DNA of 64,000 bases. Source: Clarkia xantiana subsp. parviflora (taxonomy: Eukaryota > Streptophyta > Magnoliopsida > Myrtales > Onagraceae). The notes below the pieces were generated by a model, which was not told the origin of the DNA, did no database searches, and saw nothing but the letters and a program-made list of their open reading frames with translations. A program made the translations under genes and the position numbers. Of this stretch, positions 1-11,900 are shown one piece after another. The stretch lies in NCBI GenBank assembly GCA_036873135.1, contig JAPTYO010000007.1, forward strand, positions 12,568,763 through 12,632,762, in the 5' to 3' direction. How positions within the stretch are numbered: position 1 is the stretch's first letter; each line of letters opens with the position of its first letter.

Positions 1-1188
1 CATGATTTCGCTACCCGAATGGACCATCCGAGCAGAATTAGACAACCGTAACTGTTTTCTGTAAATGGCAGCCGACAGTAAAGATCGTACTTTCACGCCA
101 ATCAATCTGCTCCGAAAATACCATTGTCTTTGAGACACGGATTCTACGGTCTTGCAGATGAAGAGCGATATTGCTAGAAAAAACCCTTCGTATTTAAACC
201 TTTCCTTACCCTCGGCGACGTCGATGAATGCGTTCAGCAGGAGTGGGCCTGCTGACAAAGTTAGAATCTTCACCATTGCGAAAAATCCCGACTTTACAAC
301 GTCTTTCCAGTGGCAAAGAACGATTGTCCTAAGAATCGACTTCTTGTTCTTCTGTCGATTTAGCTGCTCAACGAATGAATTGTAGCAAGCTTCTGCAGTG
401 TCTGACTCGCTCAGATTCGGAATATCTTCGTCTTCTAGGGTTTTCTCTGTTCCTCGTTTCATCAAAGAATTCAACCAACAAAATGAGATTTTGCTGAAAA
501 ACCCAGCTTTTGCAAATGAAGTAACTTGGTCATCAAGAAATCTTTTTCCAGCACCGTTCAAAGGAGTATAGAGGTCATTTCCGAACCCTTCTCGATGTTT
601 ACTTGCTTTGTAAACACTTAAGAGCAATAACACTGCTCCAGGGAAGGAAACAATGTCCGAGAACAGCTTGAGAGAGAGATTCCGGGATGAAACAGCATAA
701 GAGAGCGAAAAGAAGCAGAGGACAGTTGCGAACAAGAAGGCCACAATGGACAACATCCTTAAAATTGGTTTTACAAAGTGGGTTTGACACAAGCTGCCCA
801 TTAAGCCAACCACCAACCATGTAAAACCTTGAGATAAAACCACAAACCAATCATTGAGAGGCAATGCGGATTTGGTTTTCCTCAGCTTCTCCTCTAAGAT
901 CCAAGAGCCGAAACCCAAATACGATGTTCCAAGAACACCATTGAATACAGCAGATGATATTTGCAGCAATGAGAATCTGAGGTGGCGTTTAGGAGATTGA
1001 TTTTGTTTTGTGGTCATTTTGTAAAGGGTGTTGAATAGGATCATGAACAAGAGGAGGATGTTGAAGGAAGTGATTAGAATATGGTTGCTGCATGAAGATG
1101 GATTGGTGAAGGACGCAAAACTTAGGCTGCAGGGTCCTTTGTCGACGGATTCAGCACATCCACAGAACAGGATCCAGAAACCCTCCAT
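1..1188 (-). CDS. ABC transporter C family, ABCC10-like, copy 1 (partial, runs off the window start)
   Basis: This is the 5' part of a full-size ABCC (MRP-type) transporter gene. I translated the minus strand from the ATG at 1188 and it stays open for 396 codons to base 1, so this copy shows no sign of being a pseudogene in the part seen. It matches the first exon of the complete copy (start at 14256) almost codon for codon, with scattered substitutions. It covers the N-terminal membrane domain TMD0, the linker and the start of TMD1; the nucleotide-binding domains lie outside the window. ABCC proteins usually move glutathione conjugates or other organic anions across the vacuolar or plasma membrane; the substrate of this clade is not evident from sequence. 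The two copies share strand and upstream sequence, so they are a tandem duplication with a period of about 13.07 kb. Confidence 0.9.
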   Translation of the reverse strand, partial: MEGFWILFCGCAESVDKGPCSLSFASFTNPSSCSNHILITSFNILLLFMILFNTLYKMTTKQNQSPKRHLRFSLLQISSAVFNGVLGTSYLGFGSWILEEKLRKTKSALPLNDWFVVLSQGFTWLVVGLMGSLCQTHFVKPILRMLSIVAFLFATVLCFFSLSYAVSSRNLSLKLFSDIVSFPGAVLLLLSVYKASKHREGFGNDLYTPLNGAGKRFLDDQVTSFAKAGFFSKISFCWLNSLMKRGTEKTLEDEDIPNLSESDTAEACYNSFVEQLNRQKNKKSILRTIVLCHWKDVVKSGFFAMVKILTLSAGPLLLNAFIDVAEGKERFKYEGFFLAISLFICKTVESVSQRQWYFRSRLIGVKVRSLLSAAIYRKQLRLSNSARMVHSGSEIM

Positions 1189-2290
1189 GATCTTTAGTGC
1201 AGCTCCATAATTTTCTGTTCATAATAAATTGAAAAAAAAAATGAAGGATTTCATTTCGGGTTTTGCAGGAAAGTGAAACTGAAATGCAGTTAGAGTCAGT
1301 ACAGCTGCAATGATAGTAAAAATCGCTTTTTTAGAATGAAAAATTTGTTTCTTGAAGAAGGTCCACTAAAAAAGAATCTAGTGGCAGAACAAATTCCTTG
1401 AAACGAACAATCGTAACTACTTGAGTCCAAAATTAAGTGTTATAGCCAAATACTAATGATGTAGAAGAATCCAATACTAACTTCAGTGGGTTCTTTCAAG
1501 AAATTGAAAAATGGAATGCAATTGGAGTCCATAGAGGTGCAATCATGAAATGAACCCACCTCTATTGAATGAAGAGTATTTTTATGAAGAAAAAAAGTAT
1601 ATTTCTTGATAAAAATTCTAGTCTAAAAACTCCAAGTGGTAAATTAATTGCTCGGGACAAATGCTAATGCAGAAACCCACCTCAAATCCAAATGGTTAAC
1701 CTTTTCCTTCTTCTTCTTGGTGGAACTAGAAAGATTTTCTTTTATGCAATCTTTAGGGAGAAGAGAATCCCAGAAAAGAACCCAATTCCATATTTTGCAA
1801 GATGCTGGAACGGCAGCCGAGAATCAACAAAGTTGTTTCAACGGACAATAATAAGAACAAAAGATTCGTGGATCCACAGGTACTGTAAAAAAACACTACA
1901 CTGCAGCATCTGCAAGAACGACAGCAGGTATTCATATTATAACATAGGAATTCATTAAATTAACCAGAAATGGCACGAGACCCAAAATCACCCCAACCCA
2001 GAGCGGGAAGATAATTACTGAACGTACGGTGGGCGAGATTCGGCGCGGCGCCAAGATGGAGAATAATTATAAGTGTAATCTAATTTCATGCATAGACGGG
2101 CCTTAATTAGAAGTTCTCCTACTAGATAGTGACTAGCTAGACCGCAGCAATAATCCCGGCAGTTCCCAATTTCTACTTCTGTTCTACGGTAGAGCAAGAG
2201 TAGAAACTGGGCACTGCCGCCATAGTGGGCTCTACCACTCTCTCACTTGAGAATTTACTACTGTGATTCATATGATAATTTTTACATAGT
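1189..2290. other. 5' flank of ABCC copy 1, homologous to the flank of copy 2
   Basis: There is no separate gene here. The sequence aligns in patches with 14257-15500 upstream of the second copy. Shared blocks include the segment ending in gagacccaaaatcacc (about 1978-1994 here, 15122-15138 there) and further blocks near 2080-2220. The duplicated unit therefore includes leader and proximal promoter. Copy 2 carries an extra GATGAA-rich stretch that copy 1 lacks. Confidence 0.6.
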
Positions 2291-2291
2291 T

Positions 2292-4553
2292 ATTTAAACC
2301 AAATTCGTACGGGTTAATAGTAGGGATGGCAACGGGTCTCCGGGCCCTGCTGACCCGCGGGCCCGACCCGGTTTTGACCGAGGACCCGCCGACCCGCGGG
2401 TCACATGTCGGGTTCGGGACGGGGCGGACCCGGGTGGGTCGGGTCCGGGTCTAGGGGCACGGGGCCCGTTGTCCCGCCCCGAAATGCCTATATATATATA
2501 TATATATATTTTTAATGTTAATATAATGTAACATTTAGTAAACAATATGATTAATATAGTACATATATAAATAACATGGACCAAATTATAAATAGATGTA
2601 TATTTAGATTATTAGGATTTGTTAATTTGGATTTGGTGTTCGGATTTGAATTTGTATTTGGTGATGAATGTGTTTGTATTTAATTAATATTAGATTTATG
2701 GTTTGAATATATAATGTAATATTTTGACAAAAAAAATTGTATTTAATATTGAGAAGTGAAAAAAAAAAAAAAAAAATGTTCACGGCGGGTCGGGTCCGGG
2801 CCCCGCGGGTCGACCCACGAGATTTTTGACCCGTCCCGGGAGGTACACTTACCCAGGTTAGGGTCAGCCAGGCTGACCCGCGGGGCGGGTCCGGGACTGC
2901 GAAAACCCGCCCCGTTGTCATCCCTAGTTAATAGTCTAAAACGAATTGTTACCTCCATTAAATTTTGTTGATTTTTGGTACCCGAGTTATCCTAGGTGTT
3001 GCTCTGTTAGAATTTCTGATTAAAACTAACATAATCTCATTTTTTGTGCATTAAAAGACCAAAATACTTTTTTTGCATAATAGAATAGCAGCTCAAAACC
3101 TTGTAACTCAATATCTCACTCATTTCTCCATCTTTTTGGATGAGTTTTTTTTAAACAGCATAACTTTTCGAGATCTATGCAACCCAAATAGCGTAAAGTG
3201 ATTTTTCCAATTTTTTTTTTCAATAAATATCGTTTTCAATGTTAATTTATTCTTTTTTGTATCAAATTCCACCGTATTCTAACACTTATCACCCACTTTT
3301 TTTACTAAATGGATTCCAATACTACAATCAAACTGTTGCTCTTGGATTCCAACACTTCTGATTAAGAACCAAATTGATATTATACCTTTCATCCAATAGA
3401 AAACAAAAAACGAAAGTCTGTCGAATTAATTATTATGCAATCTATTACTTACTGGAATTTTTATTGATGTCTCCAATAAACTATATTGTTGTGTATTTAA
3501 ATCAATAAACGTCACTGCAAGAGAACATATGGATCTTAGCATGATAAACTACAAATTTTTTGTTTATATATTTTGTGGACATGTTGAAAAATTGACCAGT
3601 TTTGCAGGTCTTCAGTTTTAAAAGCTTGACATGGTCCAACATAAAATTGCAAATGTAAGCAGTTTCTAGAAATAACTCGAAAGAAAATTTACTGGTTGTC
3701 TCTAGCCACATAATGCTAAAAATTCTTTGTGTAGTTCTGTTAATGTCAGTTCATCTTATTTTCTTACATTATGGCCATACCTCAGGATACCGAGAGTATC
3801 AATTTCCACATGTAGATTAAATGGGAAAATAAATTATTTCTTCTTGGTGTCCATTCTAAAAGTTCTTCCAATATCATTAACAGTACTTTTCCTATTGTTC
3901 TACTTCAAGTATGAAACATCTTTATCTATTTAAGATTCATATGTTCTCTTGTAGTGACGTTCGTTGATTTAGAGACACAACAATATAGTTTATTGGAGAC
4001 ATTAAGAAAAATTTCAGTAAGTTATAGATTGCATACCAATTAATTCGACATACTTTCATTTTTTTGTTTTCTTTTGGATGAAAGGTATAACATCAATTTG
4101 GTTCTTAAACAGAAGTGTTGGAATCCAAGACCAACAGTTTGATTGTAATATTGGAATCCAATTAGTAAAAAAACGTGGGTGATCAAGGGTGATAAGTGTT
4201 AGAATACGGTGGAGTTTGATAAAAAAAAAATGAATTAACATGAAAAATTATATTTATTGAAAAAAAAATCTGGAAAAATCACTTTACGCTATTTGGGTTG
4301 CATAGATCTCGAAGAGTTATGCGGTTTCAAAAAAAAAATCGTCAAAAAATATGAAGAAATGAGCGAGATATTGGGTTCCAAAGTTTTGAGTTGTTATTAT
4401 GTAACTATTTTGCAAAAAAGGTATTTTGGTCTTTTCATGCGCCAAAAATGAGATTTGTTAGTTTTAACCAGAAATTCTAACGGTACAACACCCAGGATAA
4501 CTCGGATACCAAAAAGCAACAAAATTTAGTGGAGGTGCCAATTTGGTTTAAAT
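2292..4553. repeat. Large foldback repeat with two long inverted arms
   Basis: The stretch from about 2951 to 3535 is an imperfect inverted copy of 3938-4545. The arms are roughly 590 bp each and the spacer is about 400 bp. Matching landmarks include a 'ccgagttatcct' block near 2983 paired with 'aggataactcgg' near 4494, and a block near 3170 (gagatctatgcaaccc) whose complement is near 4290. The outer ends, tatttaaaccaaatt (about 2291) and atttggtttaaat (4541-4553), also pair. This means the hAT MITE at 2321-2926 inserted into the left arm later. No open frame crosses the spacer. It looks like a non-autonomous long-TIR transposon, possibly Mutator-like, but I found no convincing target-site duplication. 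Confidence 0.7.
2321..2926. mobile_element. hAT-type MITE with perfect 8-bp target-site duplication
   Basis: The ends are TAGGGATGGCAACGGG on the left and the complement of TAGGGATGACAACGGG on the right (15 of 16 match). The element is bracketed by GTTAATAG at 2313-2320 and 2927-2934, a perfect 8-bp duplication as expected for hAT elements. About 150-170 bp at each end is very GC-rich and made of degenerate GGGTCGGG / CCCGACCC units. The middle is AT-rich with a TA microsatellite and a run of A. There is no transposase, so it is non-autonomous. Confidence 0.9.
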
Positions 4554-4557
4554 CCCT

Positions 4558-4975
4558 TATATATATATATATATATATATACTAGTTCGCATTGCACAAT
4601 AATTTATTTGATTCATTTTTATTATTTAAAATAATTTATTCAATATAATAATTTTATATAATTGTATATATATATATATATATAATTATATAATTTTATG
4701 TTATCGTACGCGAATAAAATGTTCTATTACAAATATAGTTTTATATTTTTTATACTCATTATAAATCATCAAAATATTAAAAGAAGTAAATACTTATTAA
4801 AAAAAATATAATGGCAAAAAATTATATATCTAAATATTATACTAATCCTGATCATGGCTTAATGTGAGGGCGCCACATCATCTCTATTAGCGAATCACAT
4901 TCTAACACATCATCCAACATCCACTAGAATACCTAATTAAGAAAACACAACAATTAATAATATTAAAATGCAGCC

Positions 4976-5038
<63 letters not shown>

Positions 5039-5354
5039 ATACTAATCCGGATTGTTTAGCTTCATTGTAAGACTGCCACATCAGCCTAAACATTAAATAT
5101 TAAAACTCAGCAATTAATAAGGATTAAACTACAACCATTATATACACGAAAGATCAAAAGCCAAAAACGTAATTAAAGCATTAAAAGCTACCTTCAGTTA
5201 CAAAAAGCTTTACTAGAAGTTACAATCGGGATTTAAAACAATTAAATCAGCTTCTTCAATAATTGAATTCTACAATTAAAACTACTATGAAACCAAACGT
5301 CTCAGCATACATAGGGTTTTCTCTCCATTAATTGGTCTGTGTTGTAAAATCTGC

Positions 5355-5439
<85 letters not shown>

Positions 5440-6473
5440 CAGAGCTGAATTAGTTCCCGCAGTTGTCAAAAAAACAGGAATTACATCAGTAAGGAAGTAA
5501 ATTTATTTCGGAATAGATACAACATGGGTACTGGTTGCTGGGTTTCGAAGAAATCGAGTCAGGTTCACATAAAACTAACAGCGATCTGGATCACAGTTCA
5601 AGGAGAACTATTAACGAAAGTTCGTCTGCTACCACTTAGCCGTTCGTTCACCACCAGTCAGTCATCGCCCGTCGTTACTCCACCTTAAAGTGGCGATCTA
5701 GATTGGAGTGCGATCAGAATCTTTGCCGGAAGATCGTTCGTCAGCCCCTCAATCGATTGTCTGTCGTTCGCCCGCCGTTCTTCTTCCGTGTGTTCACCTC
5801 TTAGATCTATAATTATTAGGAACTAACCCACACCGGACAAAGGTGATTAGGGTTTCGAGAGGTTGGAGATGAAGAGAGGAATGAGTAACATGAAGGTTTA
5901 GGAAAGAAAAAAAAAAGTAACTTAGAGGAGTAATAACAAGTTTCATTTTAGAAGAGCAAAGTGACGTCACTGGCATTGAGGGTCGCTCACAATTTTGTTT
6001 ATACTGTGTGTGTTAAATATCTTTTTTTAAATTATCATTGGTTGATCTTATTTGATTATAAAAATTATATGAAGTATATTATAGTTGACTTAACAGTTTG
6101 GTCAATATAATTTGATCAAAATATTATTATATTTATTTACACAAATGCATTTAAAGTTACCTCATGTGGAGACCGAGAATATTTATACGTATTAGATTAA
6201 ACAATTATTGTGTTTAGATTTTTCATTTATTTTATAAAAAATGTATACAACTTTCAATATAATGATTTTTATAGTATAATAATGTCAAAAGTATATAAAT
6301 AACAAATCGATTGCTATGATTTTTTTTCTATATTTCTATGTTGTCTAAATAAATATATACTTATGAGCATTGTATTCTTTCATATAAGTGTCACTTTTTT
6401 GTTCAATTTTTTTTCTTTTAAATTTTATTTTAATTTTTCTAACACCCGCGCTGCGCGCGGGTTTAGCACCTAG
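4558..6473 (+). mobile_element. Helitron-like element(s), 3' end at 6473, two candidate 5' ends
   Basis: The 3' end is clear: a GC-rich hairpin (cccgcgc-tgc-gcgcggg, about 6445-6461) is followed by tttagcacCTAG and then T, matching the Helitron rule of a hairpin close to a CTRR end inserted before T. Two similar 5'-like blocks start near 4840 and near 5036. Each has 'tactaatcc', then about 25-30 bp on 'gccacatca', and then an AATTAATA-rich stretch. This suggests nested or tandem copies. Long TA microsatellites lie at 4978-5034 and 5358-5438. A reversed CTAG-type end (actagttcgcattgcac) at about 4579 may be a third fragment. No Rep/helicase ORF is visible, so these are non-autonomous. Confidence 0.6.
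5358..5438. repeat. (TA)n microsatellite, about 80 bp
   Basis: This is an uninterrupted TA dinucleotide run of about 40 units inside the Helitron-like region. It is likely to vary in length between individuals. Confidence 0.95.
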
Positions 6474-6638
6474 TTCTTATAATGGTAGCATATTTTTTAT
6501 ATATCGTATACACACATATTTGATAGTAGTAATTTTACGTTGAATGATAATTAAAATTTTAATTAGTATATTATGTAATCATGTTATATATATTTGCTTA
6601 AATTTTGCCAAAATATAATTTTTTATTTAAGTGTATAT

Positions 6639-6712
6639 GATGAGATGATGTAGTTATGGTTATTGAAAAAACGTATGTGTATGCGATCACGGGTTCAAAT
6701 CCTGTCATCCCT
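6639..6712 (+). pseudogene. Degenerate tRNA-like sequence, resembles plastid trnP-UGG at its 3' half
   Basis: The last part (cgggttcaaatcctg then tcatccct) has an intact T arm and a T-loop/B box. It resembles the 3' half of plastid tRNA-Pro(UGG) as I remember it. A 5' acceptor strand gagatga pairs with tcatccc at 6 of 7 positions. The D and anticodon arms are AT-rich and do not fold normally. It may be a decayed plastid-to-nucleus transfer or the head of a tRNA-derived SINE; I cannot decide which. Confidence 0.4.
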
Positions 6713-6992
6713 ACCTATTACTTATCAAAATTAGCGAGAACAAGAAGAGACATTGGTGCGATTTTAGAGCATTTTTGTTCTTCAAATCTATTTGGTAAAT
6801 TGAATGACGAATGAGAATGTAATAGTCTTTTCTTGGGATGAGGGTCTAGAATAGTCATATCTTATAATAGTGGAATTGCGATTGTAATTCCAAACTTTAT
6901 TTGTGCCCAAACAGTATCATTATTCCCAATTTATATTCCTTATATATTATTGCAAAAAATATGTTGCTAGTGATTTGTAAGTTGAAATATTA

Positions 6993-7168
6993 ATCAACCA
7001 ATAGAATAGTTCTTATTGACAATTAAGTGGTACAAAATATTATATGGAAACATTACATTAAACATATCCAAATTATAGTAATCAACTAATATAATAGTTA
7101 TTTTTGAAGACTAAGTGGTACAAAAGATTAGGCGGTAACGTTATATTAAACTTATCAAAATTATATTA
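6993..7168. repeat. Diverged tandem duplication, 88-bp unit
   Basis: Two neighbouring blocks (6993-7080 and 7081-7168) share the order atcaac-aataga/taatag, then taagtggtacaaaa, then aacattacattaaac/aacgttatattaaac. They differ by roughly one base in five, so the duplication is old. No coding potential was seen. Confidence 0.7.
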
Positions 7169-8695
7169 TATTAGATAAATACTATATATAGACAGTATCT
7201 CATAAAAAAATGTGTTTCTTAAGTTTTATGTATGTAAAACACTTGAGTTCACTTTTACTATTATCATTGTCTTTTTTTTGTTATATTTTCATAAATTCAT
7301 GAAACTAAATATAGTTATATTGTATTCACTAAAAATATATATAAATATATCGTATATATTGTAGTTCTTTAATTCAACTATTTATATTTTAAACAGTATT
7401 TCCTAATTTTTTTTAATATTTGTATTTAGTCTTATTACTTTTAACATATTTTCTTATGTGTTTATTTTATTTCATTCACGTAACTCATATTTTAGTGCAA
7501 ATTGTTAAATTAATTTGTTAAGGTTCAAATGAAACTTTTTTATTGTTAGGATGAGATGCAAATGAAATATAAATTGTAAATTAATAAAATTGTTTGCAAA
7601 AAAAAAAAAGTGACTTAGAGTGATCTAATAATTAAAAAAGAGTTTAATAAATTTTATTTTATTTTAATTTTTAGTGGATTATTCATTAATTAATATTGTT
7701 GTGTAACATACTAAACAAATATATATTATTTATCCAAATATAAAAATTATTTTAATATTAAGATATAATAGTAAAAAATGAAGTATAAGTAATTTTATTT
7801 AATGTGGTTTTTAGTGTATTATTAATTAATTTTATTGCATAGCATATTAAAAAAATTGTAACGCTTCTTAAGATTGAATAGAAAATTATAAATAATTTTA
7901 TAGCATGTCCAAATATGCTCAAAATTGATGTCATATATGAAAATGTAACTCATATTTTAGGTGGACTAATAGATTTGTAAAAAAAAAATTAAATAATGCA
8001 GAGTGATGCTCAATAGAATCCTTATATATTTCAACCACAACCCTAAATATTAGGGTTTGTTGTTTCTAATTAACTTACACTAAATTAGATTTAGTTAATG
8101 GGATATCATGTAGGACGACCAAAATGTCTCAATTTTCAACAACTTTAAGTCCGAAGGAGGTCAAGCTGCAAGGAAGTCAATCCCGCCCACCAAGAAGACC
8201 TTAGCCAATATGTAAAAAGCAACAACTAAGCAGTGTCACATCTATATTCACTAATGTTTTATTTTCCACATCTCATTATTATTTTTCATATCTACTGCAA
8301 CGATATAAATTTGAAAATTTAAATTTATCCTAAAAAAGTGTCCTCGCATTCACCACCAAAGCGTGAAAACCTCATATACGTCTATTCGGCCAAAACAGTT
8401 CATTCACCCCAAGCAGTGTCTTCCTCTATAACTAATTACAATCTTTAATCATTTAACATTCATTATGTCTTAATTATTATGTATTTCTTGACTCATGATC
8501 ACTCTCTCCCAAATGGTATCTCTTTATTCGTGATGTTGTTTATCAAGACAATTATTGTCCATTTCCATATGATTAAGCGCTTAGATTGTCCCAAACACCC
8601 TTACACCAATCGACTAGCATGTAATTTGTCGAACTTCGAGTAATCCAACATATAATTCAGCCGAATGATAGAAACGCCATATTAACTCGAGTTAA

Positions 8696-8731
8696 TTAAA
8701 CTCATTTGGCCAAAAAAAAATTAAACTCATT
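8696..8731 (+). mobile_element. Micro-insertion TGGCC+A9 with 11-bp direct repeats
   Basis: TTAAACTCATT occurs at 8696-8706 and again at 8721-8731. Between them is only TGGCC plus nine A. The flanking repeat next to the poly-A is the signature of target-primed reverse transcription of an extremely short or truncated template. Confidence 0.7.
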
Positions 8732-8999
8732 GGTTCAATAACCTTAATGAGCTGGTTCAAGGCTACTAGTGGGCTAGTTCAAGATTATTAATGAGTCAGG
8801 TTAACATGCAGATTTGTGTCATGAATATTAATGCATGTAAATAGTCTTTTCTCTGATCTCTCATTTACATTGTTAATCATAGTTTGCGCAACTAGCAAGG
8901 CTGGCAACAATCTTGTCTGAAATATTACGCCTGTAGCTACTACTTAATGTTGCTTCGAACTACTTCGTTCATAGGGAGGGAGAACTTCAGCTTCAACAG

Positions 9000-11900
9000 C
9001 TAAAGGATATCTGCAGATTGAGAATGCGACCAGTACTCTTTCACCAGCATCCCGAACAACGAATTCCCCTTCTTCATCAGCTTCATCGGCTCATCATACT
9101 CCACTATTTTACCTGACAATTTATATTTCACGTCAAATTTTACCTAGAAACTGTGTAAAATTACTAATGTTATTTATTACCGTCCCTGATGGCTAGAACC
9201 ATCGTGCAATCCATGACAGTTGGGATTCTGTGAGCAACCGTAATAACTGTTGAGTCAGCAAATTCAGTCCGGATTGTCCGCTGCAGAATTAAATCGGTAG
9301 CATTGTCGATCGAAGCGGTTGCCTCATCAAGGACTAGCACTCGGCTTTTCCTCAAAAGTGCCCGACCTAAGCAGAACAGTTGTCTCTGCCCCATGCTCCA
9401 ATTCGATCCGTCTTCAACCACTGCATCGTAATACTATTTCATTAACTTGCTGCCCAAGAAACCAAAACAAAAACAAATTGATTGAAATCCATACCTAAGG
9501 AGTCGAGACCCTCGGATTTCTCTTGAACGGCCTCCCGAAGCTGACACTTCCCTAGTACCTGTCAAACACGACACGTCACGCTTATATGAATCTCATATGT
9601 GATTGGTTCGAAACTGCCACGTCATCTATAATCCACGACCAACAGACAAATTGTCTCAGGCTGATGAAACATCGATTACCTCCCATATTTCCTGGTCAGA
9701 ATGTTGAGATAACGGATCGAGATTGTACCGCACGGTCCCGTTGAAAAGCGTCGGCTCCTGAGGTATAATCCCGAACCTTGATCTCAGATCGTGGAGTCCA
9801 ATTGTGGAGATGTCGATACCGTCGACTATAATTCTCCCTCCCGTGGGCTCCACCAGGCGGAACAAAGCACCAATGAGGGTCGTCTTTCCGCTCCCGGTCC
9901 GACCAACGATTCCGATCTTGTGTCCTCCTTGGAAAGTGCAACTTATTCCTCGAAGAACGAGGGGCGTCTCAGACCGATACCGAATCTGCTTCGACGTCAA
10001 GATTCAGTACTTCTACACACTTCACTGCTATAATTCTATCTTATAAGGAGTTACCTGCAAATCATGGATCTCGACTTTACCGAACTCCGGCCAGTTAGGC
10101 GGCGGCCGATTGTCCTCGATTACGAGAGGGGCCTCGCTTGGTATATGCATGTATTGGTTTAGTCTTTCAACGGAGATGATGCAGTTTGCAAGGGTGCACT
10201 GGTTTTGAATCGACAACACGAGGGACGTGTTCAGTGACAAACCGTACGACAACGCCATTCCAATGAATCCTACAGCAAAAAGAATAGTCACATTATCCAT
10301 CTTGTCTACAGTTCATATAATATAATCGTTGAAAAACTCACCGGAGCTGAAAGTTCCGGGCGGGAGAAAAACCATGCAGAGTGCAGCGGAGGAAAGAACC
10401 ATCGCGCTGAGAAATTCTAGCCGTTGGATCAACCATTCATTCGCCGAAAAGATATGGAAGAACGGGCTCGCATTGCGGTCAATGAGCTCAAGGTTCTTCG
10501 CGAAGAAACGGTCTTCCTCCTCGAAGGCTCTTATGGTTATCGCACCTGCTACAGATTCTGCCAGATGGTTCGCCACGAACGACTTGGTCGTGCCGGTTAT
10601 TCTCATAAACTCCTTCGCCGAAGCAAAATAGTAGCGCTGCAAAAACACCGAAATTGAGTGATCAATACAAGCGTGCCACCTGTCCCATCAGGGTTCATCT
10701 CACGATCGAGCGATCAATCTCACCTGTAATCGAATCGAGAAATACACCATTGGAATGGAGACGAACAAGACTTGCCACGTAATAACAGCAAGAACACAGA
10801 GATTCGAGTAAGTATTCGTAGTCGCCCCACAAGCAAATATTAACGAGAACGGGACATCGAGATCCACGATGCTCAGATCCGACGAAACCTACAAGATGAG
10901 AACAACAAAATATAATACGATACAGCTAAACAATGTTTTTTCTTGGACTGCAAGGTACTACAGGTCATCACCCGACTGAGAATCCTCCCCAATGGCGTGG
11001 AATCGTAGAACGACATAGGAGCGCGAAAAAGCGAATCCAACAGCTGCGAGAACAGCGATTTCGAAGAACGCATACCGAGGGTGACAGACGATAGGGATCG
11101 ACCCAACAGAAAAAACGTCGAAGTGAACCCGAGCAGCAAATAAACAACGATCAGCCTCAAAGTACTAACATGAGGATTATCCACATTGGCAGCCATCCAA
11201 GTGTTCTGCATAATCTGGCAGCTGATGAACAGAACATGGCACAAGACAGCCGCGGTGAAGAAGATGTAGCCTTTGTTTTGATTAAGGTACAAAATGTAGG
11301 GCTTCAAACCCGTGTCGCCTGTCTCTCGCTCTTCTAGTTTGATCAGTTGTGTTCCTTTGGATGTTTTGTATTGCTTTTCGGTGTTTATGGTTTTGATTTC
11401 TTTGGATGGAAGCGTCGGTTTTGATGATTGTCCGACTGCAGCTAGCTGCTCGGTTCCTGCGGTTTCTTTATGGGCATGGACAAGGGCTTGGAACTCTGAG
11501 CTCGTGGCTAGTAAGTCCTGGAATGGAGCTGCTTCAGAGATTCTTCCATCAGACATCAACTGCAGATACACAAATTACCATTTCATCCCCCAAATTTTAC
11601 TTCCTTGGAAGCCAAGTTACCCTTAAACAAAAAATTACAACATTCAAGAAGGACAAGAGTTGTATACTTACCAAGACATTATCGAAATCGGGAAGGAAAT
11701 CGACTTGGTGAGTCACGAGCAAGACTGTCTTTTCTGAGAGCGCCTTCATGACGTATTCCTGCAAAGATATAACTTAGTCTCTACGAAACAAAGACAGATG
11801 AAACAAACAAAACTTGATGATGAAGAAATCCATAGTTTACATTGAAGAGACTGGTTGCAGTATGTGCATCAACAGCGCTAAACGGATCGTCCAATAGATA

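Larger units (their letters stand above)
6474..8999. other. AT-rich intergenic DNA between the ABCC copies
   Basis: Apart from the tRNA relic, the 88-bp duplication and the small poly-A insertion at 8696-8731, I see no gene. The last 100-200 bp before 9000 should hold the 3' UTR and polyadenylation region of the downstream ABCC gene, which ends on the minus strand here. Confidence 0.6.

Noticed and set aside
2294..2971. Several GC-rich reading frames on both strands
   Set aside because: They lie over the subterminal repeats of the hAT MITE, have low-complexity G/P/R composition and resemble no protein.
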